Below, in pieces: positions 46,322 through 55,115 of a DNA stretch of 64,000 nucleotides. The stretch covers positions 62,001 through 126,000 of the forward strand of contig NZ_KB894807.1 of the NCBI RefSeq assembly GCF_000374645.1. Direction: 5' to 3'. Origin of the DNA: Arhodomonas aquaeolei DSM 8974 (GTDB lineage Bacteria > Pseudomonadota > Gammaproteobacteria > Nitrococcales > Nitrococcaceae). Both the position numbers and the translations under genes were made by a program. Position 1 is the stretch's first letter; each line of letters opens with the position of its first letter. The notes under the pieces were generated by a model. That model was not told where the DNA came from. It did not search any database and saw only the letters and a program-made list of their open reading frames with translations.

Positions 46322-49300
46322 ATGCACTTCGAGAAACCCTCTGTTGTCGACCACCCGCTGTACCAGCCCGTCATCTCCGCCTATCGCTGTGACGAGACGG
46401 CGCACGTGCGCAAGCTGCTGGACGCCGCGGATCTGCCCGCCGAGTCCAAGGAGCGCATCGCCGAACGCGCCCGGGGCCTGGTCCAGGAGGTCCGGCGCAA
46501 CAGCCGCGACAGCGGTATCGACGCGTTCATGCACGAATACGAGCTCTCCAGCCAGGAGGGGGTCGTGCTCATGTGCCTGGCCGAGGCGATGCTGCGGGTG
46601 CCGGACGCGGAGACGGTCGACAAGCTCATCGAGGACAAGATCGGCGGCTCCAACTGGGAATCGCACCTCGGCGCGAGCACCTCGTGGTTCGTCAACGCCT
46701 CGACCTGGGGCCTGATGCTCACCGGCCGCGTGCTCAAGAGCCAGGACAACCCGGAGCGCAACTTCCGCACCATCATGCACCGGATGGTCCGGCGCAGCGG
46801 CGAGCCCGTGATCCGCCAGGCGGTGCGCCAGGCCATGCGCATCATGGGCCGGCAGTTCGTGATGGGCCGCACCATCAACGAAGCGCTCAAGCGCGCCCGC
46901 CCCCTGGAGAAGGAGGGCTACCGCTACTCCTACGACATGCTCGGCGAGGCCGCCCGCACCGAGGCGGACGCCCTGCGCTACTTCGAGGACTACCGCCAGG
47001 CCATCGAGGCGATCGGCGCCGTCGCCGGCGACCGCGGTCCGTACGACTCCCCCGGGGTGTCGGTGAAGCTCTCCGCGCTGCACGCGCGCTACGAGCTCAG
47101 CCACCGCCGCCGCGTCATGGAGGAGCTGGTGCCACGGCTGCGCGACCTCTGCCGGCTGGCCGCCCACCACGACATCAACCTCACCATCGACGCCGAAGAG
47201 GCCGCGCGCCTGGACCTGTCCATGGAGATCATCGAGATGGTCTCCTCGGACCCGGAGCTGGGCGACTGGCAGGGCCTCGGCCTCGCCGTGCAGGCCTACC
47301 AGAAGCGCGCCTTCCCGCTGCTGGACTGGCTCGCCGACCTGGCACGGCGCCACGGCCGGCGCTTCATGGTGCGGCTGGTCAAGGGCGCATACTGGGACAC
47401 CGAGATCAAGATCGCCCAGGAGCAGGGCCTCGACGGCTACCCGGTGTTCACCCGCAAGGCGAACACCGACGTCGCCTACCTGGCCTGCGCGCGCAAGATG
47501 CTCGCCGACCGCGAGGCGTTCTACCCGCAGTTCGCCACCCACAACGCCCACACCCTCGCCTACGTGCTGGAGGTGGCCGGCGATAACCGCGACTTCGAGT
47601 TCCAGCGCCTGCACGGCATGGGCGAGGCGCTCTACGACCAGATCGTCGGCGAGGACAACCTAGACCTGCCCTGCCGCATCTACGCCCCGGTGGGCAGCCA
47701 CGAGGACCTGCTCGCCTACCTGGTGCGCCGGCTGCTGGAGAACGGCGCGAACAGCTCCTTCGTCAACCGCATCGTCGACGAGAAGACCCCGGTGGACGAG
47801 ATCATCGCCGACCCCATCGCCCAGGTCCGTCGTCACCATACGATCCCGCACCCGCGGATCCCCCTGCCCGCGGACATCTACGGGCCGGAGCGGCGCAACT
47901 CCATGGGCGTGGACATCAGCGACATCACCCACCTGAACTGGCTGCACGAGGGCATGCAGCGCGCCGACGCGATGGACTGGCAGGGTGGCCCGATCATCGG
48001 CGGCAGCACCCGGCTCGGCGAGGGCGAGGCGGTACGCGCCCCGGCGGACCGCACCCGCGTGGTCGGCCAGATCACCTGGGCCACGCCCCAGGACGTGGAG
48101 GACGCCATCGCCCGCGCCCAGCGCGCCTTCGACGACTGGGACCGCACCCCGGCGAGCGAGCGCGCCGCCTGCATCGAGCGCTACGCGGACCTCCTCGAGG
48201 CCGAGATGCCCACGCTGATCGCCCTGTGCGCCCGTGAGGCGGGCAAGCACATCCCCGACGGCATCGCCGAGGTGCGCGAGGCGGTGGACTTCTGCCGCTA
48301 CTACGCGGCTCAGGCCCGGCGGGAGTTCGACGGTCCCATGCCCCTGCCCGGCCCCACCGGCGAGCGCAACACCATCGAGCTGCGCGGCCGCGGCGTGTTC
48401 GTGTGCATCAGCCCGTGGAACTTCCCGCTGGCGATCTTCACCGGCCAGGTGACCGCCGCCCTGGCGGCCGGCAACGCGGTGATCGCCAAGCCCGCGGAGC
48501 AGACCAGCCTGATCGGCCACTACGCCGTCAGCCTGCTCCACCGCGCCGGCATCCCCGGCGACGTGCTCCAGCTGCTGCCCGGCGACGGCCCCACCGTGGG
48601 CGCGCCGCTGGTGGCGGATCCGCGCATCTCCGGCGTGGCCTTCACCGGCTCCGTGCCCACCGCCCGGGGTATCAACCAGACCCTGGCCCAGCGCGACGGG
48701 CCGATCCTGCCGCTGATCGCCGAGACCGGTGGCCAGAACGCGATGATCGTGGACTCCTCGGCGCTGCCGGAGCAGGTCGTCGCGGACGTGCTCAAATCGA
48801 GCTTCCAGAGCGCCGGCCAGCGCTGCTCCGCGCTGCGGGTGCTCTACGTGCAGGAGGACATCGCCGACAAGCTGCTGGTGATGCTGCGCGGCGCCATGGC
48901 GGAGCTCAGCATCGGCGACCCATGGTCGCTCGCCACCGATGTCACCCCGGTGATCGACGAGGACGCCCGGCGGATGCTGAGCGAGCACGCGGAGCGCATG
49001 GAGAAGGAGGCGACCCTGCTGCACCGCTGCGAGCTCCCCGTCAACGGCGGCAGCGGCACATTCTTCCCCGCCCAGGCCTACCAGCTCGAGAGCATCGAGC
49101 AGCTCGGCGAGGAGAAGTTCGGCCCGATCCTGCACGTGGTCCGCTTCCGCGCCCGGGACATCGACCGCGTCGTCGACGAGGTCAACGCCATGGGCTACGG
49201 GCTCACCTTCGGCATCCACAGCCGCATCGACACCACGGTGAACCGCGTGGTCTCGCGGATGAAGGTGGGCAACGCCTACGTGAACCGCAACATGATCGGC

Positions 49301-49522
49301 GCGGTGGTCGGCGTGCACCCGTTCGGCGGCGAGGGGCTCTCCGGCACCGGCCCGAAGGCCGGCGGCCCGCGCTACCTCTACCGCTTCGCCACTGAGCGGG
49401 CGCTATCCATCGACACCACCGCCGCCGGCGGCAACGCCTCGCTGATGTCGCTGGAGGACGAGGGCACCGGGGAATCCGGCGAGAACCTGCTGCTGCCCGA
49501 ACCGCAGCGCTTCAACGAGTAA
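46322..49522 (+). CDS. putA: Bifunctional proline dehydrogenase / P5C dehydrogenase
   Basis: A 1066-residue PutA oxidising proline to glutamate at the membrane surface. The FAD-linked proline dehydrogenase barrel (about 60-500) has DAEEAARLDLSMEII, RLVKGAYWDTEIK and RRLLENGANSSFVNRI. The aldehyde dehydrogenase part (about 535-1040) has catalytic Glu801 (IAETGG) and Cys835 (GQRCSA). It lacks the N-terminal ribbon-helix-helix DNA-binding domain, so unlike E. coli PutA it cannot repress its own operon. GAGG precedes the ATG. It is followed by a small peptide gene and putP. Confidence 0.97.
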   Translation: MHFEKPSVVDHPLYQPVISAYRCDETAHVRKLLDAADLPAESKERIAERARGLVQEVRRNSRDSGIDAFMHEYELSSQEGVVLMCLAEAMLRVPDAETVDKLIEDKIGGSNWESHLGASTSWFVNASTWGLMLTGRVLKSQDNPERNFRTIMHRMVRRSGEPVIRQAVRQAMRIMGRQFVMGRTINEALKRARPLEKEGYRYSYDMLGEAARTEADALRYFEDYRQAIEAIGAVAGDRGPYDSPGVSVKLSALHARYELSHRRRVMEELVPRLRDLCRLAAHHDINLTIDAEEAARLDLSMEIIEMVSSDPELGDWQGLGLAVQAYQKRAFPLLDWLADLARRHGRRFMVRLVKGAYWDTEIKIAQEQGLDGYPVFTRKANTDVAYLACARKMLADREAFYPQFATHNAHTLAYVLEVAGDNRDFEFQRLHGMGEALYDQIVGEDNLDLPCRIYAPVGSHEDLLAYLVRRLLENGANSSFVNRIVDEKTPVDEIIADPIAQVRRHHTIPHPRIPLPADIYGPERRNSMGVDISDITHLNWLHEGMQRADAMDWQGGPIIGGSTRLGEGEAVRAPADRTRVVGQITWATPQDVEDAIARAQRAFDDWDRTPASERAACIERYADLLEAEMPTLIALCAREAGKHIPDGIAEVREAVDFCRYYAAQARREFDGPMPLPGPTGERNTIELRGRGVFVCISPWNFPLAIFTGQVTAALAAGNAVIAKPAEQTSLIGHYAVSLLHRAGIPGDVLQLLPGDGPTVGAPLVADPRISGVAFTGSVPTARGINQTLAQRDGPILPLIAETGGQNAMIVDSSALPEQVVADVLKSSFQSAGQRCSALRVLYVQEDIADKLLVMLRGAMAELSIGDPWSLATDVTPVIDEDARRMLSEHAERMEKEATLLHRCELPVNGGSGTFFPAQAYQLESIEQLGEEKFGPILHVVRFRARDIDRVVDEVNAMGYGLTFGIHSRIDTTVNRVVSRMKVGNAYVNRNMIGAVVGVHPFGGEGLSGTGPKAGGPRYLYRFATERALSIDTTAAGGNASLMSLEDEGTGESGENLLLPEPQRFNE

Positions 49523-49565
49523 CCACCCACACGAGAGACGCGACAACGAGCAAAAGGGGATCCCC

Positions 49566-49670
49566 ATGGAAGACGCACTGACCACGGCCACCTGGTTCTG
49601 GCTGCTCGTGCCCATGCCGCTGTGCGTGGCGCTGTCCGTCATCACCTGGCTCGGTGCACGCCGGGGCTAG
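49566..49670 (+). CDS. 34-residue membrane peptide upstream of putP
   Basis: ATG at 49566 with AAGGGG at a good distance; the frame ends at 49668-49670. The peptide is one hydrophobic helix (about residues 8-29, TWFWLLVPMPLCVALSVITW) between an acidic start and a basic end (GARRG). It lies 43 bases after putA and 13 bases before the putP ATG. Short one-helix peptides of this kind occur before sodium:solute symporter genes and are annotated as symporter accessory proteins, so it may stabilise or regulate PutP. No homology search was possible. Confidence 0.75.
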   Translation: MEDALTTATWFWLLVPMPLCVALSVITWLGARRG

Positions 49671-49683
49671 AGGAGGCGAGGCG

Positions 49684-51156
49684 ATGGAAGTCACGATGAA
49701 TCTCCCGACGGTGACCACGTTCGTGGTCTACCTGGTGGCGATGATGGCCATCGGCATCGCCGCCTACCGCCTGACCAGCAACATGTCCGACTACGTCCTC
49801 GGCGGACGCAGCCTCAACGCCGGCGTGGCGGCCCTGTCCGCCGGCGCCTCGGACATGAGCGGCTGGCTGCTGCTCGGCCTGCCCGGTGCGATGTACGCCT
49901 CGGGCATGAACCAGATCTGGATCGCCATCGGCCTGACCATCGGCGCCTACCTGAACTGGCAGTTCGTTGCCCGGCGGCTGCGCGTCTATACGGAGGTCGC
50001 GGACGACGCCATCACCGTGCCCGACTACCTGGAGCGGCGCTTCGACGACACCAGCAAGATCCTGCGGGTGATCTCGGCGGCGGTCATCCTGCTGTTCTTC
50101 GCCTTCTACACCTCCTCCGGGCTGGTGGCCGGGGCGAAGCTGTTCGAGGCGAGCTTCGGGCTGTCCTACACCGCTTCGCTGTGGATCGGCGGCCTGGTGA
50201 TCATCTCCTACACCTTCCTCGGGGGTTTCCTGGCCGTCTCGTGGACCGACTTCATCCAGGGCATCCTGATGTTCCTGGCCCTGGTCATCGTGCCCCTGGT
50301 CGGCATCCAGGCGATGGGCGGCTGGGGTGCCACCGTCTCCCAGGTCGGCAGCATGGACCCCAGCTACAATGACGCCCTCAGCGGCATGACCCTGTTCAGC
50401 ATCGTCTCGCTCATGGCCTGGGGGCTCGGCTACTTCGGCCAGCCGCACATCATCGTGCGGTTCATGGCGATCCGCAGCCATCACGACGTGCCCACCGCGC
50501 GGCTGATCGGCATCGCCTGGATGGTGCTCGGACTGTTCGGCGCCATCTTCACGGGCTACGTGGGCTACGCCTATTTCGCCGACAACCCGCTCCAGGACAG
50601 TGAGAAGGTGTTCATCCTGCTCTCCACCACGCTCGCCAACCCGTGGATCGCCGGCGTTCTGCTCGCCGCCATCCTCGCGGCGGTGATGTCCACCATCGAC
50701 TCCCAGCTGCTGGTCTCCTCCAGCGCCCTCGCGGAGGACATCTACAAGCCGTTCGTCCGGCCCAACGCCACGCAGAACGAGCTCGTCTGGGTGGGACGCC
50801 TCGCGGTGGCGGGCATCGCGCTGATCGCTCTGATCATCGCCGGCAACCCGGACAGCAAGGTGCTGGGGCTCGTCTCCTACGCCTGGGGCGGCTTCGGCGC
50901 GGCCTTCGGCCCGGTGATCATCGGCTCGCTGTTCTGGCGGCGGATGACGCGCAACGGCGCCCTGGCGGGCATCATTGTGGGTGCCGTGACCGTGGTGGTC
51001 TGGAAACAGCTCTCCGGCGGCATCTTCGAGATGTACGAGATCCTGCCGGGCTTCGTGCTCTGCGCGGTGGCCATCGTAGTCGCGAGCCTCCTCGGCCAGC
51101 CCACCGGTCACATGACCGAGACCTTCGACAAGGCCGCAGCCGAGTGGCAGGGCTGA
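49684..51156 (+). CDS. putP: Sodium/proline symporter
   Basis: A 490-residue sodium:solute symporter with about 13 helices. Family marks are YRLTSNMSDYVLGGRSLNAG, ALSAGASDMSGWLLLGLPGA and ILAAVMSTIDSQLLVSSSAL. The PutP-type Na+ and proline site residues are in these helices. The ATG at 49684 follows AGGAGG. It imports proline for PutA (also useful as an osmolyte in a halophile). A strong inverted repeat follows the stop. Confidence 0.96.
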   Translation: MEVTMNLPTVTTFVVYLVAMMAIGIAAYRLTSNMSDYVLGGRSLNAGVAALSAGASDMSGWLLLGLPGAMYASGMNQIWIAIGLTIGAYLNWQFVARRLRVYTEVADDAITVPDYLERRFDDTSKILRVISAAVILLFFAFYTSSGLVAGAKLFEASFGLSYTASLWIGGLVIISYTFLGGFLAVSWTDFIQGILMFLALVIVPLVGIQAMGGWGATVSQVGSMDPSYNDALSGMTLFSIVSLMAWGLGYFGQPHIIVRFMAIRSHHDVPTARLIGIAWMVLGLFGAIFTGYVGYAYFADNPLQDSEKVFILLSTTLANPWIAGVLLAAILAAVMSTIDSQLLVSSSALAEDIYKPFVRPNATQNELVWVGRLAVAGIALIALIIAGNPDSKVLGLVSYAWGGFGAAFGPVIIGSLFWRRMTRNGALAGIIVGAVTVVVWKQLSGGIFEMYEILPGFVLCAVAIVVASLLGQPTGHMTETFDKAAAEWQG

Positions 51157-51171
51157 CCCGCACCGCCATGC

Positions 51172-51211
51172 GGTGAACGGCGGATGGGGGCACCCCCATC
51201 TGCCGTTCACC
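51172..51211 (+). terminator. Long hairpin after putP
   Basis: Near-perfect 19-base inverted repeat (51172-51190 and 51193-51211) with one G-T wobble; arms begin GGTGAACGGC and end GCCGTTCACC. It starts 15 bases after the putP stop and probably ends the putA-putP transcript. There is no T-run. Confidence 0.65.
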
Positions 51212-51403
51212 CCCTACCGACGGGCACCGGGCGGGCATCCACCGACCGCTGCGCCCCCTCCCGACCCTGGTATGCATACGAACGGCTTCCCGCTATGCTG
51301 TGCGGACCCGGGCCGCCCCGGCCATGTCCCTGCGGAGGCCACTGCCGGCACGGGGCCAAACGATGCAACCAGGCCAGACCCACGCTCACGACAGGGAGAT
51401 TTC

Positions 51404-51844
51404 ATGGGCCTCGAGTTCGCCGCCTGGCACCTGTGGCTGATCGCCGCCCTCGCCGCCCTGCTGCTCGAGCTCCTCGCCGGCGGTGAGCTGTTCTTCCTGG
51501 CGCTGGCTGCCGGCCTCGCGGTCGGGGGCCTGGTCGCCGGATTCACCGGCTTTTCCCTGACCGTCCAGATTATTACCGCCGCGGTGGTCGACATGGCGCT
51601 AACGCCGCTGGTCATCCGGCGCGTCCGCCGCCGGCGCGAGCGTGTCCGGTACGCCGTCGCCGGCGAAGGCGGCGAGGCCGGCCGGATCTGCACCGTGATC
51701 GTCCGAAACGGCCGCGCGGTGATCCACCTGCGTCATGACGCCCTGCCCGTGCGCTTCGAGGACGGCAGCATCCCACCGGCGGACAGCCGTGTCCGCGTGC
51801 TGCGCATCGAGGGCATCACCGCCATCGTGGCGCCGGCGGACTGA
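51404..51844 (+). CDS. NfeD-family membrane protein
   Basis: A 146-residue short NfeD (NfeD1b) protein. Two or three hydrophobic segments (about 5-75: LWLIAALAALLLELLAGGELFFLALAAG and the following helix) precede a C-terminal OB-fold (RICTVIVRNGRAVIHLRHDALPVRF). AGGGAG precedes the ATG. It lies 46 bases upstream of the SPFH gene; NfeD proteins are the usual partners of stomatin/flotillin-type proteins in membrane microdomains. Confidence 0.9.
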   Translation: MGLEFAAWHLWLIAALAALLLELLAGGELFFLALAAGLAVGGLVAGFTGFSLTVQIITAAVVDMALTPLVIRRVRRRRERVRYAVAGEGGEAGRICTVIVRNGRAVIHLRHDALPVRFEDGSIPPADSRVRVLRIEGITAIVAPAD

Positions 51845-51890
51845 CGCCGACGCCACACCGCCCCCCGCAGAGACGAGGAGACTCACAACC

Positions 51891-52874
51891 ATGGGCCTGA
51901 CCATCGCGGGCATCCTGGCCGCCGTCGCCATCGCCGTCATCATCAAGGGCATCATGCTCGTTCAGCAGAGCGAGGCCGTGGTGATGGAACGGCTGGGTTC
52001 CTACAGCAAGACGCTGACTCCGGGTATCAACTGGGTCATCCCCTTCATCGACCGCCCGCGGGCGATCACCGTGCGCCGCTATCGCGAGAAAGGCGGGGAG
52101 ATGACCGCCTTCGTCGAGCGGGTCACACGCATCGACCGCCGCGAGACGGTGCTGGATTTTCCCGGCCAGAACGTGGTCACCCGGGACAACGTGACCGTCA
52201 CCGTCAACGGCGCACTGTACTTCCAGATCCTGGACCCGAAGATGGCCGTCTACGAGGTGGAGAACTTCATCCAGGCGGTGGAGGTGCTCGCCAAGACGTC
52301 CCTGCGCTCGGAGATCGGCAAGATGGAGCTGGACAAGCTCTTCGAGAGCCGGGACGAGGTTAACAACGCGCTGCAGACCACCATGGACGAGGTCGGCGAC
52401 AAGTGGGGCGTGAAGGTCAACCGCGTGGAGATCCAGGATATCGCGATGCCCACGGAGGTCGAGGAGGCGATGCGACTCCAGATGGCCGCCGAGCGCAAGC
52501 GCCGCGCCACGGTCACCGAGGCCAACGGCCAGAAGGAAGCGGAGATCGCCCGCGCCGAGGGCGAGAAGCGCGCCGCCGTGCTCACCGCCGAGGGCGACCG
52601 GGAGGCGGCCATTCTGCGCGCAGAGGGCGAGAGCAAGGCGATCACCCGGCTGACCGAGGCCACCGGCGACGCCGCCGGCATGGACACCATCATCGGCTAC
52701 CTGCTGGGGCTGGAGTACCTCAAGAAGCTCCCGGATATCGCCAAGGAGGGCGACCGCGTGCTCGTCCCCTACGAGTCTTCGGCCCTGCTCGGCGCCCTCA
52801 GCAGCTTCCGCGAGCTCGGCGGCAACGCCGAGGCGGCCCGCTCGTTCCTCGCCATGGGCGAGGGCTCGCGCTAG
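51891..52874 (+). CDS. SPFH/Band 7 (paraslipin) protein, QmcA-like
   Basis: A 327-residue protein: an N-terminal membrane helix (about 4-26), an SPFH domain (about 27-185, QQSEAVVMERLGSYSKTLTPGINWVIPFID), then a coiled coil rich in Glu, Ala and Arg (RKRRATVTEANGQKEAEIARAEGEK, about 195-270) and a short conserved tail. Such proteins form oligomeric rings on the inner membrane and modulate proteases or protein stability. It pairs with the upstream NfeD gene. Confidence 0.92.
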   Translation: MGLTIAGILAAVAIAVIIKGIMLVQQSEAVVMERLGSYSKTLTPGINWVIPFIDRPRAITVRRYREKGGEMTAFVERVTRIDRRETVLDFPGQNVVTRDNVTVTVNGALYFQILDPKMAVYEVENFIQAVEVLAKTSLRSEIGKMELDKLFESRDEVNNALQTTMDEVGDKWGVKVNRVEIQDIAMPTEVEEAMRLQMAAERKRRATVTEANGQKEAEIARAEGEKRAAVLTAEGDREAAILRAEGESKAITRLTEATGDAAGMDTIIGYLLGLEYLKKLPDIAKEGDRVLVPYESSALLGALSSFRELGGNAEAARSFLAMGEGSR

Positions 52875-52881
52875 CACCAGT

Positions 52882-52912
52882 GGCGGGCGGGGCCGGCAAC
52901 GGCCCCACCGCC
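52882..52912. terminator. Hairpin between the SPFH gene and azurin
   Basis: Interrupted arms GGCGG-GC-GGGGCC and GGCCCC-A-CCGCC with a six-base loop, between convergent genes; it may serve both. No T-run on either side. Confidence 0.45.
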
Positions 52913-52919
52913 GGCGCCG

Positions 52920-53372
52920 TCACTCCACGACGACGAGCTCGCCCTTCATCTGCGAGGCATGACCGGGGAAGGTGCAGTAGAAGCTGTAATCCCCGCCCTT
53001 CTCCAGCTTCGAGGGGTCGAAGGTCGTCGAGGTCTGCTCGCCACCGCCGATAAGGTCCGTCGCGGCGATCACGCGCTCGTCGCCGGGCTTCACGTAGCCG
53101 TTGTCCACGCCGGCGGTATTGCCCGCGTTCACCACGTCCCACATGTCGTTGGTCTCGCTGAGGACCCAGTCGTGGCCCATGGCCTGGAGCGAGAGGTCGC
53201 CCACGTGCTTGAGCACGACCTTGAACGTCTCGCAGGACTGGCTGACCTCGATGTGCTCGGTGCTGAACTGCATGGCGTCGTTCGCTTCCACCGTGGCGGT
53301 GCAGTTGGCAGCGAAGCTCGCCGGCGCGGCGGAGAACAGCACCAGGGCGACGAGAAGACAGGAATAACGCAT
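52920..53372 (-). CDS. azu: Azurin 1, periplasmic blue copper protein
   Basis: A 150-residue precursor with a signal peptide of about 21 residues (cleaved after ASFAA-like SFA). The mature protein is a full azurin: NCTATVEANDAMQF at the start, the His ligand in MGHDWVLS, and FYCTFPGHASQM providing the Cys, second His and axial Met copper ligands. Azurin carries electrons in the periplasm, for example to cytochrome cd1 nitrite reductase. The ATG at 53372 follows GGAGG. A perfect FNR/Anr box is upstream. It is the second of two tandem azurin genes. Confidence 0.96.
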   Translation of the reverse strand: MRYSCLLVALVLFSAAPASFAANCTATVEANDAMQFSTEHIEVSQSCETFKVVLKHVGDLSLQAMGHDWVLSETNDMWDVVNAGNTAGVDNGYVKPGDERVIAATDLIGGGEQTSTTFDPSKLEKGGDYSFYCTFPGHASQMKGELVVVE

Positions 53373-53457
53373 GGGAACCTCCTGAAGTGGGAGAGAGGAA
53401 TGGCAATGGCCGAATCCGTGGCGATCCCCATGCTGCAACTTAGAACCATTCCACGTA

Positions 53458-53471
53458 TTGATGGATATCAA
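53458..53471 (-). promoter_or_regulatory. Perfect FNR/Anr box upstream of azurin 1
   Basis: TTGATGGATATCAA matches TTGAT-N4-ATCAA exactly. The centre is about 92 bases from the azurin 1 start, leaving room for an activated promoter with a start near 53423. Pseudomonas azurin is Anr-activated, so oxygen-limited induction is likely here. Confidence 0.8.
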
Positions 53472-53617
53472 TCGCCACGTCGGGTCCGCCCTGGCCCCCG
53501 GCCCCGGGCAGGTGGTCGAGGCCACGGCACCCGAACAGCCACCGGTCCGCGCGAAGGGCGCCCCCGCGGACATCGCCGGGAGGAACCCGGCACCCCGGCG
53601 GGCCTCCGGGGTCGGGA

Positions 53618-53638
53618 GGGGCGCCGGCGGCGCGCCCC
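53618..53638 (-). terminator. Hairpin after azurin 2
   Basis: Perfect GGGGCGC / GCGCCCC arms with a seven-base loop, 29 bases beyond the azurin 2 stop. It may separate azurin 2 transcription from azurin 1. Confidence 0.4.
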
Positions 53639-53666
53639 GGGCACCGCCGCCGGCCTGGGGAGCGGG

Positions 53667-54119
53667 TCAGTCCGTGACCACGAGCTTGCCGGTCATCACC
53701 GACGCGTGGCCGGGGAAGGTGCAGTAGAAGCTGTAATCCCCGCCCTCCTCCAGCTCGGAGGGATCGAAGGTCACCGTCGTCTGCTCGCCACCGCCGATGA
53801 GGTCCGTGGCGGCGATGACCCGCTCGTCGTCGGGCTTCACGTAACCCTTGTCGATGCCCGCGGCAATGCCGTCGTTGACCACGCCCTGCTTGTCCGCCGT
53901 GGTACTGAGGACCCAGTCGTGACCCATCGCCGCGCGGGGCAACTGGCCGACGTGCTCGAGGGTCACGGTGAACGTCTCGCAGGACTGACTGACCTCGATG
54001 CGGTCGGTGTCGTACTGCATGGCGTCGTTGGCCTCGACGGTGACCTCGCACTGCGCCGCGAAGGCCGCCGGCGCCGCCAGCAGCAGTATCAGGGCTAAGA
54101 GGGCTCGAGGGTGGTGCAT
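53667..54119 (-). CDS. Azurin 2, periplasmic blue copper protein
   Basis: A 150-residue azurin precursor clearly paralogous to azurin 1 over its whole length, with the same signal-peptide pattern, MGHDWVLS and FYCTFPGHASVM copper-site motifs. Loop residues differ (TTADKQGVVNDGIAAG versus ETNDMWDVVNAGNTAG). The ATG at 54119 gives a standard signal peptide. No FNR box is visible in its upstream AT-rich region (54160-54230), so the two copies may be regulated differently. Confidence 0.95.
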   Translation of the reverse strand: MHHPRALLALILLLAAPAAFAAQCEVTVEANDAMQYDTDRIEVSQSCETFTVTLEHVGQLPRAAMGHDWVLSTTADKQGVVNDGIAAGIDKGYVKPDDERVIAATDLIGGGEQTTVTFDPSELEEGGDYSFYCTFPGHASVMTGKLVVTD

Positions 54120-54260
54120 GGGTCGACCTCCTGGAAGGCTGTTGCTGAGAGATCGCCCCACCATACCCTCTAAAACGCGAACGCGAAATATTCTTATTAA
54201 CAAAAACGTGTCTGCGTATGTCTCGGCGGACCCGGTCCCCGGGATAGGCACGCGGACGGG

Positions 54261-54977
54261 CTATCCCCCGAAGGGATCGGGGTCCCGCAGCGCCGATGCC
54301 AGCGGCCCGACCGGCAGCGGCTGCCCCCAGACGTCGGTGTGCACGAGCTCGTCCAGCGGCAACCGCGAGCGCCAGCCGCGGCTCTCCAGCTCCGGCCGGG
54401 TCAGGAACTCGCTCACGTAGCCCACGCAGAGATAGGCCAGCGGATAGACCGCTTCGGGCAGCCCCAGCGTTCCGGCCAGCTCCCCCTGATCAAGGATGCT
54501 CACCCAGCCGACGCCAATGCCTTCCGCCCTGGCGGCAAGCCAGAGGTTCTGCACGGCCAGGCAGGCGCTGAACAGATCCGTCTCCAGGATCGTGTTGCGC
54601 CCGAGCACGTTGGTCCCGCCGCGAGATCGGTCGCAGGTCACGCAGAGGTTGAGCGGGCTCTCCAGGATGCCCTCGAGCTTGAGGCTGCGGTAGAGCCCGG
54701 CACGTTCACCGCCGTACTGCGCGGCAGCCCGCTCGTTCTCCCGCTCGAAGATCCCGCGCACGGCCTGCCGTACCGCCGTGCTCTCGATGACGATGAAGTC
54801 CCAGGGCTGCATGAAGCCCACCGACGGCGCATGGTGCGCCGCCTGCAGCAGACGCGCCAGCACCTCCGGCGGGACCGGATCGGGCAGGAACTGCGAGCGC
54901 ACGTCCCGGCGCTCGCGAATGGCCCGGTAGAGGCCGTTGCGGTCGGTATCGGGGAATCGGTTGTCCGGCTGTGTCAT
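54261..54977 (-). CDS. bluB: 5,6-dimethylbenzimidazole synthase BluB
   Basis: A 238-residue nitroreductase-fold enzyme that cannibalises its FMN with oxygen to make the lower ligand of vitamin B12. It has RAIRERRDVRSQFLPDPV, APSVGFMQPWDFIVI and AVQNLWLAARAEGIGVGWVSIL, all characteristic of BluB rather than general nitroreductases. The ATG at 54977 has GGAG at a good distance; an upstream in-frame extension lacks support. No other cobalamin gene and no cobalamin riboswitch are seen nearby. Confidence 0.93.
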   Translation of the reverse strand: MTQPDNRFPDTDRNGLYRAIRERRDVRSQFLPDPVPPEVLARLLQAAHHAPSVGFMQPWDFIVIESTAVRQAVRGIFERENERAAAQYGGERAGLYRSLKLEGILESPLNLCVTCDRSRGGTNVLGRNTILETDLFSACLAVQNLWLAARAEGIGVGWVSILDQGELAGTLGLPEAVYPLAYLCVGYVSEFLTRPELESRGWRSRLPLDELVHTDVWGQPLPVGPLASALRDPDPFGG

Positions 54978-55115
54978 GTCACTCCAGGTCGTCGGCGCCG
55001 GCTGGCGATGAGCGACCCATCCTTGCACGAAAGGCCGGCGCGACCTACCTCGACGCACCACGGAGACCAGGCCCGACGCGACGCGGGTCCGGTCTCCGTG
55101 ATCGCCGCATCCGGA

